Origin: Candidatus Saccharimonadota bacterium
Lineage (GTDB): Bacteria; Patescibacteriota; Saccharimonadia; Saccharimonadales; UBA4665
Assembly (NCBI GenBank): GCA_029288335.1
Contig: JARIHJ010000058.1
Coordinates: 1-23,984 of the forward strand
Direction: 5' to 3'
DNA length: 23,984 nucleotides
The notes below the pieces were generated by a model. The model saw only the letters and a program-made list of their open reading frames with translations, searched no databases and was not told the origin of the DNA. Shown piece by piece: positions 1 to 7,062 of the stretch. The position numbers and the translations under genes are program-made. Position 1 is the first letter of the stretch. Each line of letters opens with the position of its first letter.

Positions 1-843
1 TATCGGGATGGCGAAGCCGATGTTCTGTGCCTGGCCTGCAACGGCAGTATTAATACCAATCACCTGCCCGCTCATATTGACGAGCGGCCCGCCGGAATTG
101 CCTGGATTGATAGCGGCGTCGGTTTGAAACAGGTCTGATAAGTTTTCGGAACTCGAGCCAGTTTCATCGCTAGCCGTGACGCTACGGCCGTGGCCGGAAA
201 TAATACCGCTAGTGACAGTGTTCTGGAATTGGCCTAGGGCATTACCGATAGCCACCACGGCATCGCCCACGCTCACCTGGCTGGAATCGCCCAGACTAGC
301 CGGCACTAGTTTATGGCCGCCTGGATTCTGAATTTGCAAAAACGCAATATCAAGGCTACTGGAGTCATTGGTCCGACCGACAACTTTGACGTTCTTAAAG
401 GTTGTACCATCACTCAAAGTTACCGTCACGCTCGTCGTGCCATCCGGAATAACATGGCGATTGGTGATTATCAAGCCGTTGGAATTTAAGATAATACCCG
501 TACCGGCGTCTTCCTGCGTGGTGCTGCCACTACCAAAGCCAAGACCGAAAAGACCACCAAAACCGCTATCGCTCGGCGCGCTCTGGCTCGTCACGTCTAC
601 TGAAACTACACTCTGCCCGACCGTTTGCGCAATTTTACTAATCAGCTGGCTTTCACTAGTCACCACTTTTTGTTGGTCCGGCGCTATGATTGGCCCACTA
701 CTAGAGGCAACCGAGCTGACGCTAAACAGCCACGCCCCCAAAAAACCAAAGCCAATAGATAAAATAATTGCTAGAGCTACTGTTAATATTATGGCCCTTT
801 GGCGCTCAAACTTAGCTAGCTTACTCGAAATCTTTTCATCCAT
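1..843 (-). CDS. HtrA/DegP-like trypsin-family serine protease, membrane-anchored (partial, 3' end off window)
   Basis: This gene reads from an ATG at 843 to the left edge without a stop, giving 281 residues of a longer protein. A short charged cytoplasmic start is followed by one membrane segment (about residues 17-41), a Ser/Gly-rich linker (42-110) and a chymotrypsin-fold protease domain. The full catalytic triad is visible: His130 in TNRHV, Asp165 in SLDIA and Ser250 in GNSGGP. The sequence ends in IGFAIPI, which in HtrA proteins closes the protease domain, so a PDZ domain would be expected beyond the edge. HtrA proteases degrade or refold damaged proteins outside the membrane. The gene lies downstream of the LCP and membrane genes on the same strand. 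The stretch before the ATG has no clear Shine-Dalgarno but carries TGC-TAAAAT (870-865), an extended -10 box, so it may have its own promoter. Family assignment is secure; substrate unknown. Confidence 0.93.
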   Translation of the reverse strand, partial: MDEKISSKLAKFERQRAIILTVALAIILSIGFGFLGAWLFSVSSVASSSGPIIAPDQQKVVTSESQLISKIAQTVGQSVVSVDVTSQSAPSDSGFGGLFGLGFGSGSTTQEDAGTGIILNSNGLIITNRHVIPDGTTSVTVTLSDGTTFKNVKVVGRTNDSSSLDIAFLQIQNPGGHKLVPASLGDSSQVSVGDAVVAIGNALGQFQNTVTSGIISGHGRSVTASDETGSSSENLSDLFQTDAAINPGNSGGPLVNMSGQVIGINTAVAGQAQNIGFAIPI

Positions 844-878
844 AATTGTTACGCTTTTACTAAAATTTTAGCACAAAA

Positions 879-1691
879 CTAGATGACCTTATCGCTCCAA
901 ACATAGAACATCAACGGCACCAATTTAATTAGAACCACGGCTACGGCAATGGCTATGAGCAGGACGACTTGCCGCCGGGCTAGTTTAGAAGACCTATCAA
1001 AATGATCAAGATAATAAAGTGTCGCCCCACCGAAGCTAAAAGCGACAATCAGCAGCGCAGGCTGGCTAAGCGGTCCATAGAAAAACAGCAAGTGTCCAAG
1101 CAGCCAAGTGGTAGCCGCGGCGAAACAGGCCCACAAGTAGGCTAACGGCCTAGAGTAGACTTCGTCGAATGCTTCAAAGAAGTGACGCGCTGCCAAGTAG
1201 CAAATTAGCCCCGCAACTAAAGCGATTACAAACAGCGGTGCCGAGCCCCAAGCAATTAAGAGCGCAATCAGACCGTAAGCCTCACCGACTAGAGCCTGCC
1301 ACCCCATTACATAAATTTTGGAGCTGGGTTTAACCAGCATCAGCCAAACTCCATATAGCACCGTCCAGACGACTTGCCAACCGAGGCTGGGGGAATGAAT
1401 TATAAATACTACCGTCGAGAGACCGACAATAATATCCACTGAGTTGGCGCGGATATTAGTCAGCCAAAACCGTGGCCGCACCGCCAGCATTCGCCACTTA
1501 GCCAGTAATACCAAAATGACCGCGAGTGGCGTAATGCCGGCACGTACTAGTAGCAAAGTAGCTATAGGCAGTAATCCAACCGTCAAAAGGTGGATCTTTC
1601 TGGCTAGGCTGCTACCACCTGATCCTGGAATCGAAAACGCTTTAAAGGGCGCCTTAAGCGGCTTTAAGCTAGCTGCTACTGCTTGCCTCAT
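879..1691 (-). CDS. Multi-pass membrane protein of unknown function
   Basis: A 270-residue, very hydrophobic protein that I do not recognise. After a basic N-terminal tail (residues 1-33, rich in Lys/Arg/Ser/Gly) there are about eight or nine membrane segments, roughly at 34-50, 53-68, 84-100, 104-121, 132-148, 150-167, 182-204, 209-227 and 240-260. Short basic loops such as KWRMLAVRPR are probably cytoplasmic. No catalytic motif is obvious. Its ATG lies inside the end of the LCP gene (23-base overlap), so the two are very likely co-transcribed and translationally coupled. Context therefore suggests a role in envelope or glycopolymer assembly, but that is inference. Stop codon TAG. Confidence 0.85.
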   Translation of the reverse strand: MRQAVAASLKPLKAPFKAFSIPGSGGSSLARKIHLLTVGLLPIATLLLVRAGITPLAVILVLLAKWRMLAVRPRFWLTNIRANSVDIIVGLSTVVFIIHSPSLGWQVVWTVLYGVWLMLVKPSSKIYVMGWQALVGEAYGLIALLIAWGSAPLFVIALVAGLICYLAARHFFEAFDEVYSRPLAYLWACFAAATTWLLGHLLFFYGPLSQPALLIVAFSFGGATLYYLDHFDRSSKLARRQVVLLIAIAVAVVLIKLVPLMFYVWSDKVI

Positions 1692-3243
1692 CCTGGCCTA
1701 ATATTATAACAAAATCAGCCTGGCCTGGATTTACTCCTGCCGGTAACTTACTGGTCGTTTTGACGCCAAAGCGCTGCTCCAAATCACTCAAGCTATGCGG
1801 CTTTTTGCCGTGAGTTAGGTCAATTATTTCAGTCTTTTGGTAATCCTGCGTCGGCGCGTCGGCCGGGTCACTAACCTGATAACCGAGAGATTTAAGCATA
1901 TTAGTCTGGTCCGTGCTTAAGCCGGGTGTGGTAGTGCCATTCAGAACGCTAACCTTCGCATTTTCCTGCGTAAGGTAGCCATCACGAAGCGCCTGGCGCG
2001 CATAAGTTTGAATTTGACTATAATCAAACAGGCCAGCCAACGGTTCCACAATCGATTGGCCATCCATCGTCCCGGTGGTGACAAAATTGCTCGGGGCTTG
2101 ATCCAACGCAATGGAGCTAATGTCATTAGATTTAATCTTTTCAAAAATTTGGCGCAACTGATCTATATCAGACAACGAAATATCCGTCCGAACGTTATTC
2201 CCGAGCGCGCTTAAGAGACCGGAGATTTTTAACGGATTACTGAGGGTTCCGGCGGTCAGGACTTTGTCCTTTAGCGCTACTAAGATGGCGCGCTGGCGAG
2301 CAGTCCTCGCAAAATCAGAGCTGGTTTCACGTGAACGGGCATACAGCAAGGCTTGATAACCATCCATATGCTGAACACCCTTTTGAGCTAGCACCGGATT
2401 CCAATTGTTCTGCCAAGCCATTGTCGGATCGACTAAATCTTCTGGAACATCAATCGTTACGCCACCAACCGCATTAACGGCGTCTTGAAATGCTTGGAAA
2501 TTGACCAATACATTGTAATTAATCGGCACGCCGAGCACGTGGCTAACGGTCTGGTCGGCCGCCTGGAAACCAGCCTCAATCGCCTGCTGATTATCATTCC
2601 CAGAGTCCAGATGCCCGAGATATTTATACTTACCGCTCTCGTAAGCGGCGTTGATCTTGCCATAATTCTCGATGAAACCGTTGGGCTCTTTGACCCAGAG
2701 GTCGCGTGGTACCGACAAAAGGTCCATTTTATTATTAACCGGGTCAATGCTGGCGACCATCATTGTATCGGTCAGATCAGCGCCATCGTGCCCAGGACCG
2801 CCGATACCCAGCATCAAAATATTAATCCGGCCTGGCTTAGTTGTGCTCAGTGAGGCCGTAGTGCTGCCGCCCACAAACACACGGTGCAGCTGCATATAGC
2901 CCTTACTAAATAGGTATCCGCCGATCACCAGCACTATGACTATCAGGGCCGCGACCGAACGCAGACTCCACTTTCTGAATGTGCGCAGTCGGTGATGCCG
3001 ATGCTTAGGCTGGCTAATTAAACTAGTCTCGCCCGGCAATCTCATTTCCTGGCGGCTCGGTACTGGTGTCGGCTCGAGTCGGCTCTGGCTTGGCCCTGAC
3101 GACGGTCTAACTACCGTTGTTGGCGGCTGCCGCAAAACTGGCTGCCGTGGCTCAAAATCACTGATCAGCCGAGCTCGCCGAGGATTTACAAAACCATCAA
3201 GCGACTTATAGCCGTTAGGCCGGTTTGGATAATCATTTCTCAT
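1669..3243 (-). CDS. LytR-CpsA-Psr (LCP) family glycopolymer phosphotransferase with LytR_C domain
   Basis: LCP enzymes move lipid-linked glycopolymers onto peptidoglycan outside the cell. The 524-residue product has a Pro/Arg-rich cytoplasmic region (1-90), one membrane segment (about 95-114) and an LCP domain (about 139-325). The domain carries the expected acidic and arginine residues: Asp159 in TDTMM, Arg180 in SVPRD, and Arg303/Arg305 with Asp310, Arg313 and Arg316 in the YARSRET...DFARTARQR block. A C-terminal LytR_C domain follows (about 429-516, starting KVSVLNGT). The end overlaps the next membrane gene by 23 bases. A good promoter lies just upstream (TTGCAA at 3289-3284, 17-base spacer, TATACT at 3266-3261), back to back with the lepB promoter. 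The codons for the RSRET motif contain a parS-like sequence (see 2323-2338). CTAG is rare here compared with the surrounding genes. Confidence 0.94.
   Translation of the reverse strand: MRNDYPNRPNGYKSLDGFVNPRRARLISDFEPRQPVLRQPPTTVVRPSSGPSQSRLEPTPVPSRQEMRLPGETSLISQPKHRHHRLRTFRKWSLRSVAALIVIVLVIGGYLFSKGYMQLHRVFVGGSTTASLSTTKPGRINILMLGIGGPGHDGADLTDTMMVASIDPVNNKMDLLSVPRDLWVKEPNGFIENYGKINAAYESGKYKYLGHLDSGNDNQQAIEAGFQAADQTVSHVLGVPINYNVLVNFQAFQDAVNAVGGVTIDVPEDLVDPTMAWQNNWNPVLAQKGVQHMDGYQALLYARSRETSSDFARTARQRAILVALKDKVLTAGTLSNPLKISGLLSALGNNVRTDISLSDIDQLRQIFEKIKSNDISSIALDQAPSNFVTTGTMDGQSIVEPLAGLFDYSQIQTYARQALRDGYLTQENAKVSVLNGTTTPGLSTDQTNMLKSLGYQVSDPADAPTQDYQKTEIIDLTHGKKPHSLSDLEQRFGVKTTSKLPAGVNPGQADFVIILGQDEASSSS
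2323..2338. promoter_or_regulatory. Candidate parS site (ParB-binding) inside the LCP gene
   Basis: The bases GGTTTCACGTGAACGG match the widely conserved bacterial parS palindrome TGTTTCACGTGAAACA at 12 of 16 positions, including the whole TTTCACGTGAA core. I saw no other full core in the window. parB lies 1.6 kb away. The match falls in codons for a conserved protein motif (RSRET), so chance is a real alternative. Confidence 0.4.
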
Positions 3244-3260
3244 ATTAAGCGGTGCTTTTT

Positions 3261-3289
3261 AGTATAGTCTTTTGAGCGACTGGTTGCAA
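3261..3289 (-). promoter_or_regulatory. Promoter of the LCP-membrane protein operon
   Basis: On the minus strand a TTGCAA -35 box (3289-3284) is separated by 17 bases from a TATACT -10 box (3266-3261). Transcription would start near 3254, about 11 bases before the LCP start codon. It overlaps the region of the divergent lepB promoter. Confidence 0.6.
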
Positions 3290-3291
3290 AA

Positions 3292-3321
3292 TTAACTTAA
3301 GCGCTAGAAATGTCCTATAAT
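3292..3321 (+). promoter_or_regulatory. lepB promoter, -10 box 9 bases before the ATG
   Basis: TTAACT (3292-3297), an 18-base spacer and a perfect TATAAT (3316-3321) precede the ATG at 3331. The predicted start of transcription (about 3328) leaves almost no leader and there is no Shine-Dalgarno, so the mRNA is probably leaderless. Confidence 0.6.
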
Positions 3322-3330
3322 AAGTAGCGA

Positions 3331-3942
3331 ATGAAATTTTTCAAACACCATTCGGGCGAGCCTAGACGGCGCGGCCTAAGAGACGGATTGTCGTTTGTTA
3401 TCATCGTCGCACTGGCGCTACTGCTCGCCTGGGTAATAATTACTTACGTTTTTGAATCCTACCAAGTCGACGGACCAAGTATGCAAAACACGCTTCATAA
3501 TGGCGATCGGTTGATCGTTTGGAAAGCCCCGGTCACTTGGGGTAAGATCACCGGCCAAGATTATATACCGGCGCGCGGCGACATAATTATATTTAATGAA
3601 CCCGATCTAGCGGCTTACGGCGATCCAAGCGTCAAACAGTTGGTGAAGCGCGTTGTCGGTTTGCCCGGTGACCGTGTCGTCGTCAAAAATGGCGGCGTAA
3701 CTATTTATGACGAAGAGCACCCTAATGGCTGGAGCCCGACCAATAACTTCGACGGGCCCAATGGGTATCCTCTGACCTCCGGCGACCGTAGCTGGACGCT
3801 TAATAAAGATCAGATTTTCGTTATGGGTGACAATCGCCCCAACTCACTAGACTCGCGCGTCTTTGGGCCGATAAATGCCAATCAAATTGTGGGTAAGTTG
3901 ATCCTGCGCGATTGGCCCATTAGCGACATAAAAGCTTTTTAG
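3331..3942 (+). CDS. lepB: Signal peptidase I
   Basis: Type I signal peptidase removes signal peptides from exported proteins on the outer face of the membrane. The 203-residue protein has a basic cytoplasmic start (RRRGLR), a single membrane anchor (about residues 20-41) and the family's boxes in order: the catalytic Ser50 in VDGPSMQNTL, the catalytic Lys106 in VKRVVGLPGD, and GDNRPNSLDSR (166-176). It is a compact Gram-positive-type enzyme with one anchor. It is transcribed divergently from the LCP gene and converges on parB with only 17 bases between the stops (3943-3959). It has no Shine-Dalgarno and a -10 box immediately upstream. Stop TAG. Confidence 0.97.
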   Translation: MKFFKHHSGEPRRRGLRDGLSFVIIVALALLLAWVIITYVFESYQVDGPSMQNTLHNGDRLIVWKAPVTWGKITGQDYIPARGDIIIFNEPDLAAYGDPSVKQLVKRVVGLPGDRVVVKNGGVTIYDEEHPNGWSPTNNFDGPNGYPLTSGDRSWTLNKDQIFVMGDNRPNSLDSRVFGPINANQIVGKLILRDWPISDIKAF

Positions 3943-3959
3943 CTTTACTAATAGAATAA

Positions 3960-4829
3960 CTAACGGTTAATTTGGCCCAAGATTCGCGCTAGCTCCTCAT
4001 CGGACTGGAAGCTGATTTCCAAGCGGCCACCGTGCGCGCTTCTACGAATTTTTACTGGTGCTTTTAGGCGCTTGGCTAGCGCTTTTGTTTCTGGAGTTTC
4101 AGGTGCCAAGCGGGCGCTAGCGACTTTGGCATCACCGCTAGCGTGCTTTTTTAGTGCCACCACAAACTGCTCACATTTAGCCACCGTCCAGCCATAATTG
4201 AGAATATTTTTGAGCAAAGTTTCAGCGGCGGCCGGGTCATCCTTTAGCGCCAAAATCTGTCTAGCGTGACCTTCGCTAATCTTGCCGCTGGCTAGCGCAG
4301 CTCTAGCCTCATCTGGGAGACCGAGCAGTCTGACTAGATTGGCTATAGTTGACATTCCCCTGCCCAGCCGTTTAGCAATTTCGTCGTAACTCAAGTTAAA
4401 TTCTTGATTAAGGTATTCGATTGAGGCCGCCTGCTCAAGTGGTGAGAGATCAACGCGCTGGACATTCTCGACTAGGGCTAACTCGAGACGCTCGAGTTCC
4501 TTGGTGGTGCGGATTATCGCGGGAACTTTGGCTAGCTTCGCTAGCTTAGCCGCCCGCGAACGGCGCTCACCGGCAATTATCATAAATTTACCAGCCTCCA
4601 GTGGCGTTACTACCAGGGGCTGTAAGATACCATAACGCTTGATTGACTCAGCGAGCGACTTTAGCTGTTCGTCATCAAAGCTAGCCCTCGGCTGCCGATC
4701 GTTCGGCACCAGGGCTGTTAGTTCTATTTGCTTAACTTTGTCCGAATCATCCACCAGGAATTCCCGCTCAAAATCCTTTGGCAGCAGCGCCTCAAACCCC
4801 TTGCCTAGCCCGATTTTTTGTTTAGCCAT
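3960..4829 (-). CDS. parB: Chromosome partitioning protein ParB
   Basis: ParB binds parS sites, spreads along DNA as a CTP-dependent clamp and works with ParA to segregate the chromosome origin. From the ATG at 4829 the protein is 289 residues and starts with the usual ParB leader (MAKQKIGLGKGFEALLP). The CTP-binding box GERRSRAA is at 87-94, ENVQR at 121-125, and a helix-turn-helix at about 146-166 (YDEIAKRLGRGMSTIANLV). A C-terminal dimerisation region closes the protein. In-frame starts further upstream (ATG at 4853, or as far as 4907) add residues coded by an inverted-repeat element and are less likely by homology. The 4853 ATG, however, has an AGG-containing ribosome site inside the repeat arm, while 4829 has none, so the start is not settled. 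It lies 144 bases after parA. Stop TAG. Confidence 0.93.
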   Translation of the reverse strand: MAKQKIGLGKGFEALLPKDFEREFLVDDSDKVKQIELTALVPNDRQPRASFDDEQLKSLAESIKRYGILQPLVVTPLEAGKFMIIAGERRSRAAKLAKLAKVPAIIRTTKELERLELALVENVQRVDLSPLEQAASIEYLNQEFNLSYDEIAKRLGRGMSTIANLVRLLGLPDEARAALASGKISEGHARQILALKDDPAAAETLLKNILNYGWTVAKCEQFVVALKKHASGDAKVASARLAPETPETKALAKRLKAPVKIRRSAHGGRLEISFQSDEELARILGQINR

Positions 4830-4854
4830 TATGCTAATTCTAGCAAATTTCATA

Positions 4855-4975
4855 AAGACCTGCTTACTTGAGTGCAGTCTGAGATGAAAAGCGAAGCCCG
4901 TAAGCAAGCCGTATTGAAATACGGTGAATGCGGACTGGAGCTTTGCGCCCGAAATGTGCCAAGTAAGCAGGTCTT
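4855..4975. repeat. 121-bp inverted-repeat element between parA and parB
   Basis: AAGACCTGCTTACTTG (4855-4870) and its perfect reverse complement (4960-4975) form 16-bp arms around an 89-base centre. The centre holds a second hairpin, CCGTAT-TGAA-ATACGG (4909-4924), and weaker complementary pairs. The right arm includes part of the parA stop codon, and the left arm is directly before an alternative parB start at 4853. It may be a MITE-like or REP-like genomic repeat, or an RNA hairpin separating parA from parB. I found no second copy in this window and no clear target-site duplication. Confidence 0.7.
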
Positions 4976-5729
4976 ACAGGCGGCTTGCAACCTCTTTTGC
5001 TAAACTTTTGTAGGCTCTCGCACCCTTACTAAATTTGTCGTGCTCAAACACAGTCGCGCCAAAGCCCGGCGCTTCAGCCAAGCGTACATTGCGCGGGACC
5101 ACCGTTTTGAATAATTTATCGCCAAAGTAATTCTCTACCTCGGCCTTGACCTGCTCGGCTAGGCTGTTCCGCCGATCGTACATTGTGAGCACCACGCCCA
5201 ATAGCTCTAGGTTGGGGTTTAGGCCGCCACGAACCTGCTGGACGGTATTAAGTAACTGGCCGAGTCCTTCCAGTGCATAGTATTCTGATTGTACTGGTAT
5301 TATCAGGCTAGTACTAGCAGCTAAGGCATTTAGAGTAAGCAGTCCTAGTGATGGCGGGCAGTCGATAATTATTAGTGGTTGGCTAGCACTGGCTAGTGCA
5401 GACTTCAGCTTAAATTCTCTAGCCGGCTGATTGACTAGCTCAACCTCAGCCCCAGCCAAATCACTAGTCGCCGGAACTAACGTAAGCCTAGCTTGCCTCG
5501 TCTTTAACGCGGCATCGGTAAGATTGACCTGACCAGCCAGTAACTGGTAGCTACCACTCGCGATGTTAGCCTTATCAAAGCCCAAGCCACTGGTAGCATT
5601 TCCTTGAGGATCCAGATCGACTAGCAGCACGTCTATTTTATTGGCCAGGCTAGACGCTAGATTAACAGCGGTAGTGGTCTTGCCAACTCCGCCTTTCTGA
5701 TTTACCACCGAGATAATTCTACTGGCCAT
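4974..5729 (-). CDS. parA: Chromosome partitioning ATPase ParA (Soj)
   Basis: ParA is a deviant-Walker ATPase that binds the nucleoid and drives segregation of ParB-parS complexes. The 251-residue protein starts MASRIISVVNQ and has the deviant Walker A motif KGGVGKTTT near residue 12, a DLDPQGNAT block (about 39-47) and the IIDCPPSLG Walker B region (about residues 121-129). Length is typical of chromosomal Soj proteins, with no N-terminal helix-turn-helix. An extended -10 box (TGC-TATACT, -10 at 5757-5752) lies 22 bases upstream, with AAAGG before the ATG, so it probably has its own promoter rather than relying on rplU. Stop TAA falls at the edge of the inverted repeat. Confidence 0.96.
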   Translation of the reverse strand: MASRIISVVNQKGGVGKTTTAVNLASSLANKIDVLLVDLDPQGNATSGLGFDKANIASGSYQLLAGQVNLTDAALKTRQARLTLVPATSDLAGAEVELVNQPAREFKLKSALASASQPLIIIDCPPSLGLLTLNALAASTSLIIPVQSEYYALEGLGQLLNTVQQVRGGLNPNLELLGVVLTMYDRRNSLAEQVKAEVENYFGDKLFKTVVPRNVRLAEAPGFGATVFEHDKFSKGARAYKSLAKEVASRL

Positions 5730-5751
5730 TTTTCTTTTGCCTTTGGCTAGT

Positions 5752-5760
5752 AGTATAGCA
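5752..5760 (-). promoter_or_regulatory. Extended -10 promoter of parA-parB
   Basis: Minus strand TGC-TATACT is an extended -10 element (TGnTATAAT type). No good -35 box is visible, as expected for this class. Predicted start near 5745, giving a leader of about 16 bases with AAAGG before the parA ATG. Confidence 0.5.
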
Positions 5761-5791
5761 TCCCGTTAGCTCTTGGACTAGCTGGTGCGAT

Positions 5792-6100
5792 TTAAGCGAT
5801 CTTTGTAATTTTTAACAGCGTATGACGCTGACGGTGACCACGGACTTTATGAACGCGCTTTTTAGATTTATAACGAATCGAGGTAACTTTATCAGCTTTC
5901 ACTTCAGGCTCGACGATTTCGGCGTTAACTTTTACACCGCTGACAAGCGGCTGGCCGATAGTTGTTTTGTTGTCAGCGATGACTAGCATCGGCTCAAACG
6001 CTAGCGTCTTCTTGGCATCCTTGATTAGCTCGACCTCTAAAGTCTCGCCCTCTGTCACCAAATATTGCTTGCCGCCGCTGGCGATCACTGCTTGTTTCAT
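5792..6100 (-). CDS. rplU: 50S ribosomal protein bL21
   Basis: bL21 is a 23S rRNA-binding protein of the large subunit. The 102-residue product has the standard length and landmarks: MKQAVIASGGKQYLVTEGE at the start, and a basic C-terminus with RYKSKKRVHKVRGHRQRHT and LLKITKI. An AAGGA Shine-Dalgarno (6113-6109) sits 8 bases before the ATG. The usual partner rpmA (bL27) is not next to it; parA follows instead. Stop TAA. Confidence 0.97.
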   Translation of the reverse strand: MKQAVIASGGKQYLVTEGETLEVELIKDAKKTLAFEPMLVIADNKTTIGQPLVSGVKVNAEIVEPEVKADKVTSIRYKSKKRVHKVRGHRQRHTLLKITKIA

Positions 6101-6135
6101 CTGTTATTTCCTTACCAGAAATTTAATACTAACTC

Positions 6136-6164
6136 AGTCTAACAGATGTAACTCCCCCTGTAAA
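6136..6164 (-). promoter_or_regulatory. rplU promoter
   Basis: Minus strand TTTACA (6164-6159), a 17-base spacer and TAGACT (6141-6136). Predicted start near 6129, leaving a leader of about 28 bases that carries the AAGGA ribosome site. Confidence 0.5.
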
Positions 6165-6197
6165 GCCACAGATTATTGAGTTCCAACCGCTGACGGC

Positions 6198-7004
6198 TTA
6201 TTGAGCCGTATTGTCACGATTGGTTAGTTCCTCAGAGACCATAAAGAGGCCGGCTTTATAGGTGCCTGGGCGTGTGTAGCCGTTCAGGAAGGCCTGGGTG
6301 TATGGCATAGCGAAACCTAAACGGTCGTGAAGCGCATTGTAAGCGACTTCCCAACCCAGCTCGTAGCCTAAGCCACCCGTGTTAAGCGTACCGCCGCAGA
6401 GCCAGCTGGGAACACTTCCCGTTGATAATTGCTGGGCAAAGTAGCGAGCATTAAACTCATAGGCTGCTACCATACGTGCTGTGTTGCCGGTGTAATACCA
6501 GATCAGAGAATCAGTATAGGCGGCAATTGAGTCGCTCAGCAGTTCGTTACAGCCGATGTCAAGCGATGGATTGGAGTTGTGGGCGGTGCACTTTACCTCT
6601 GTAACTGGCATAGGTGTGTAAGAGAGTGAGGCATACCTCCCACCGGTACCAGTTCCAGAGTTGAGCATCGTATTATACGCAGTGCTCCAGGGTGCAATGT
6701 TAGCGGCTATTTTAGACTTAACGAAATTGAGTTCACCCCGGTCTAAGAGGACGCCCGGGTGTACAAAACCGTTCGCAGTGCAGGTGCCAAACTTTACCGC
6801 GCTACCACCAGAAGCGGTCGAATCAGTAACAGGACCAGCGCAGCCGTTCACTATGCCACTCTCGGCTTCCTTCGAGGCTGTTGGATTGACGGCATGCGAG
6901 GTAGCGAGCAAAACGAGACCGATAAGGCCAAAAGTGAGCGCCACACATAGAGGCACCACGAGCCTCTTAAAACTCTGACCCTGTATGCCTAGCTGCGATA
7001 GCAC
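6198..7004 (-). CDS. Membrane-anchored or secreted alginate-lyase-like protein
   Basis: The 268-residue product starts at a GTG (7004) supported by AAAAGGA a few bases upstream. It has a basic start, one hydrophobic segment (about 15-37) ending near a possible signal-peptidase site (ATSHA), then a short motif EAESG...ASGGSAVKFGTC (46-75) of the kind seen in carbohydrate-binding modules of the CBM6/35 type. From residue 81 (VHPGVLLDRGELNFVKSKIA...PWSTAY) it resembles the alginate lyase family (PF05426, an alpha-toroid fold), as does the AYTDSLIWYYTGNTARM helix (162-178). It is shorter than typical family members, and the catalytic residues are not certain to me, so activity on a polysaccharide is inference. 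Five cysteines (54, 75, 139, 152, 203) could form extracellular disulfides. CTAG occurs only once here, unlike the flanking genes, which suggests a different origin. Confidence 0.7.
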   Translation of the reverse strand: MLSQLGIQGQSFKRLVVPLCVALTFGLIGLVLLATSHAVNPTASKEAESGIVNGCAGPVTDSTASGGSAVKFGTCTANGFVHPGVLLDRGELNFVKSKIAANIAPWSTAYNTMLNSGTGTGGRYASLSYTPMPVTEVKCTAHNSNPSLDIGCNELLSDSIAAYTDSLIWYYTGNTARMVAAYEFNARYFAQQLSTGSVPSWLCGGTLNTGGLGYELGWEVAYNALHDRLGFAMPYTQAFLNGYTRPGTYKAGLFMVSEELTNRDNTAQ

Positions 7005-7062
7005 TGATTTTATCCTTTTAATCCATTTATATTACAGCTTTTAGGTTAGGCACTATTAATAG

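Noticed and set aside
368..871. Plus-strand open frame of 167 codons
   Set aside because: It lies antisense to the HtrA protease, whose triad and fold are clear on the minus strand; the plus-strand translation is low-complexity and matches nothing.
3943..3959. Bidirectional terminator between lepB and parB
   Set aside because: The AAAGC/GCTTT pairing is AT-rich and overlaps the lepB end; not convincing.
4830..4907. Longer N-terminus for ParB starting at 4907
   Set aside because: The added residues are coded by the inverted repeat and the usual ParB leader begins at 4829; 4853 remains a possible alternative.
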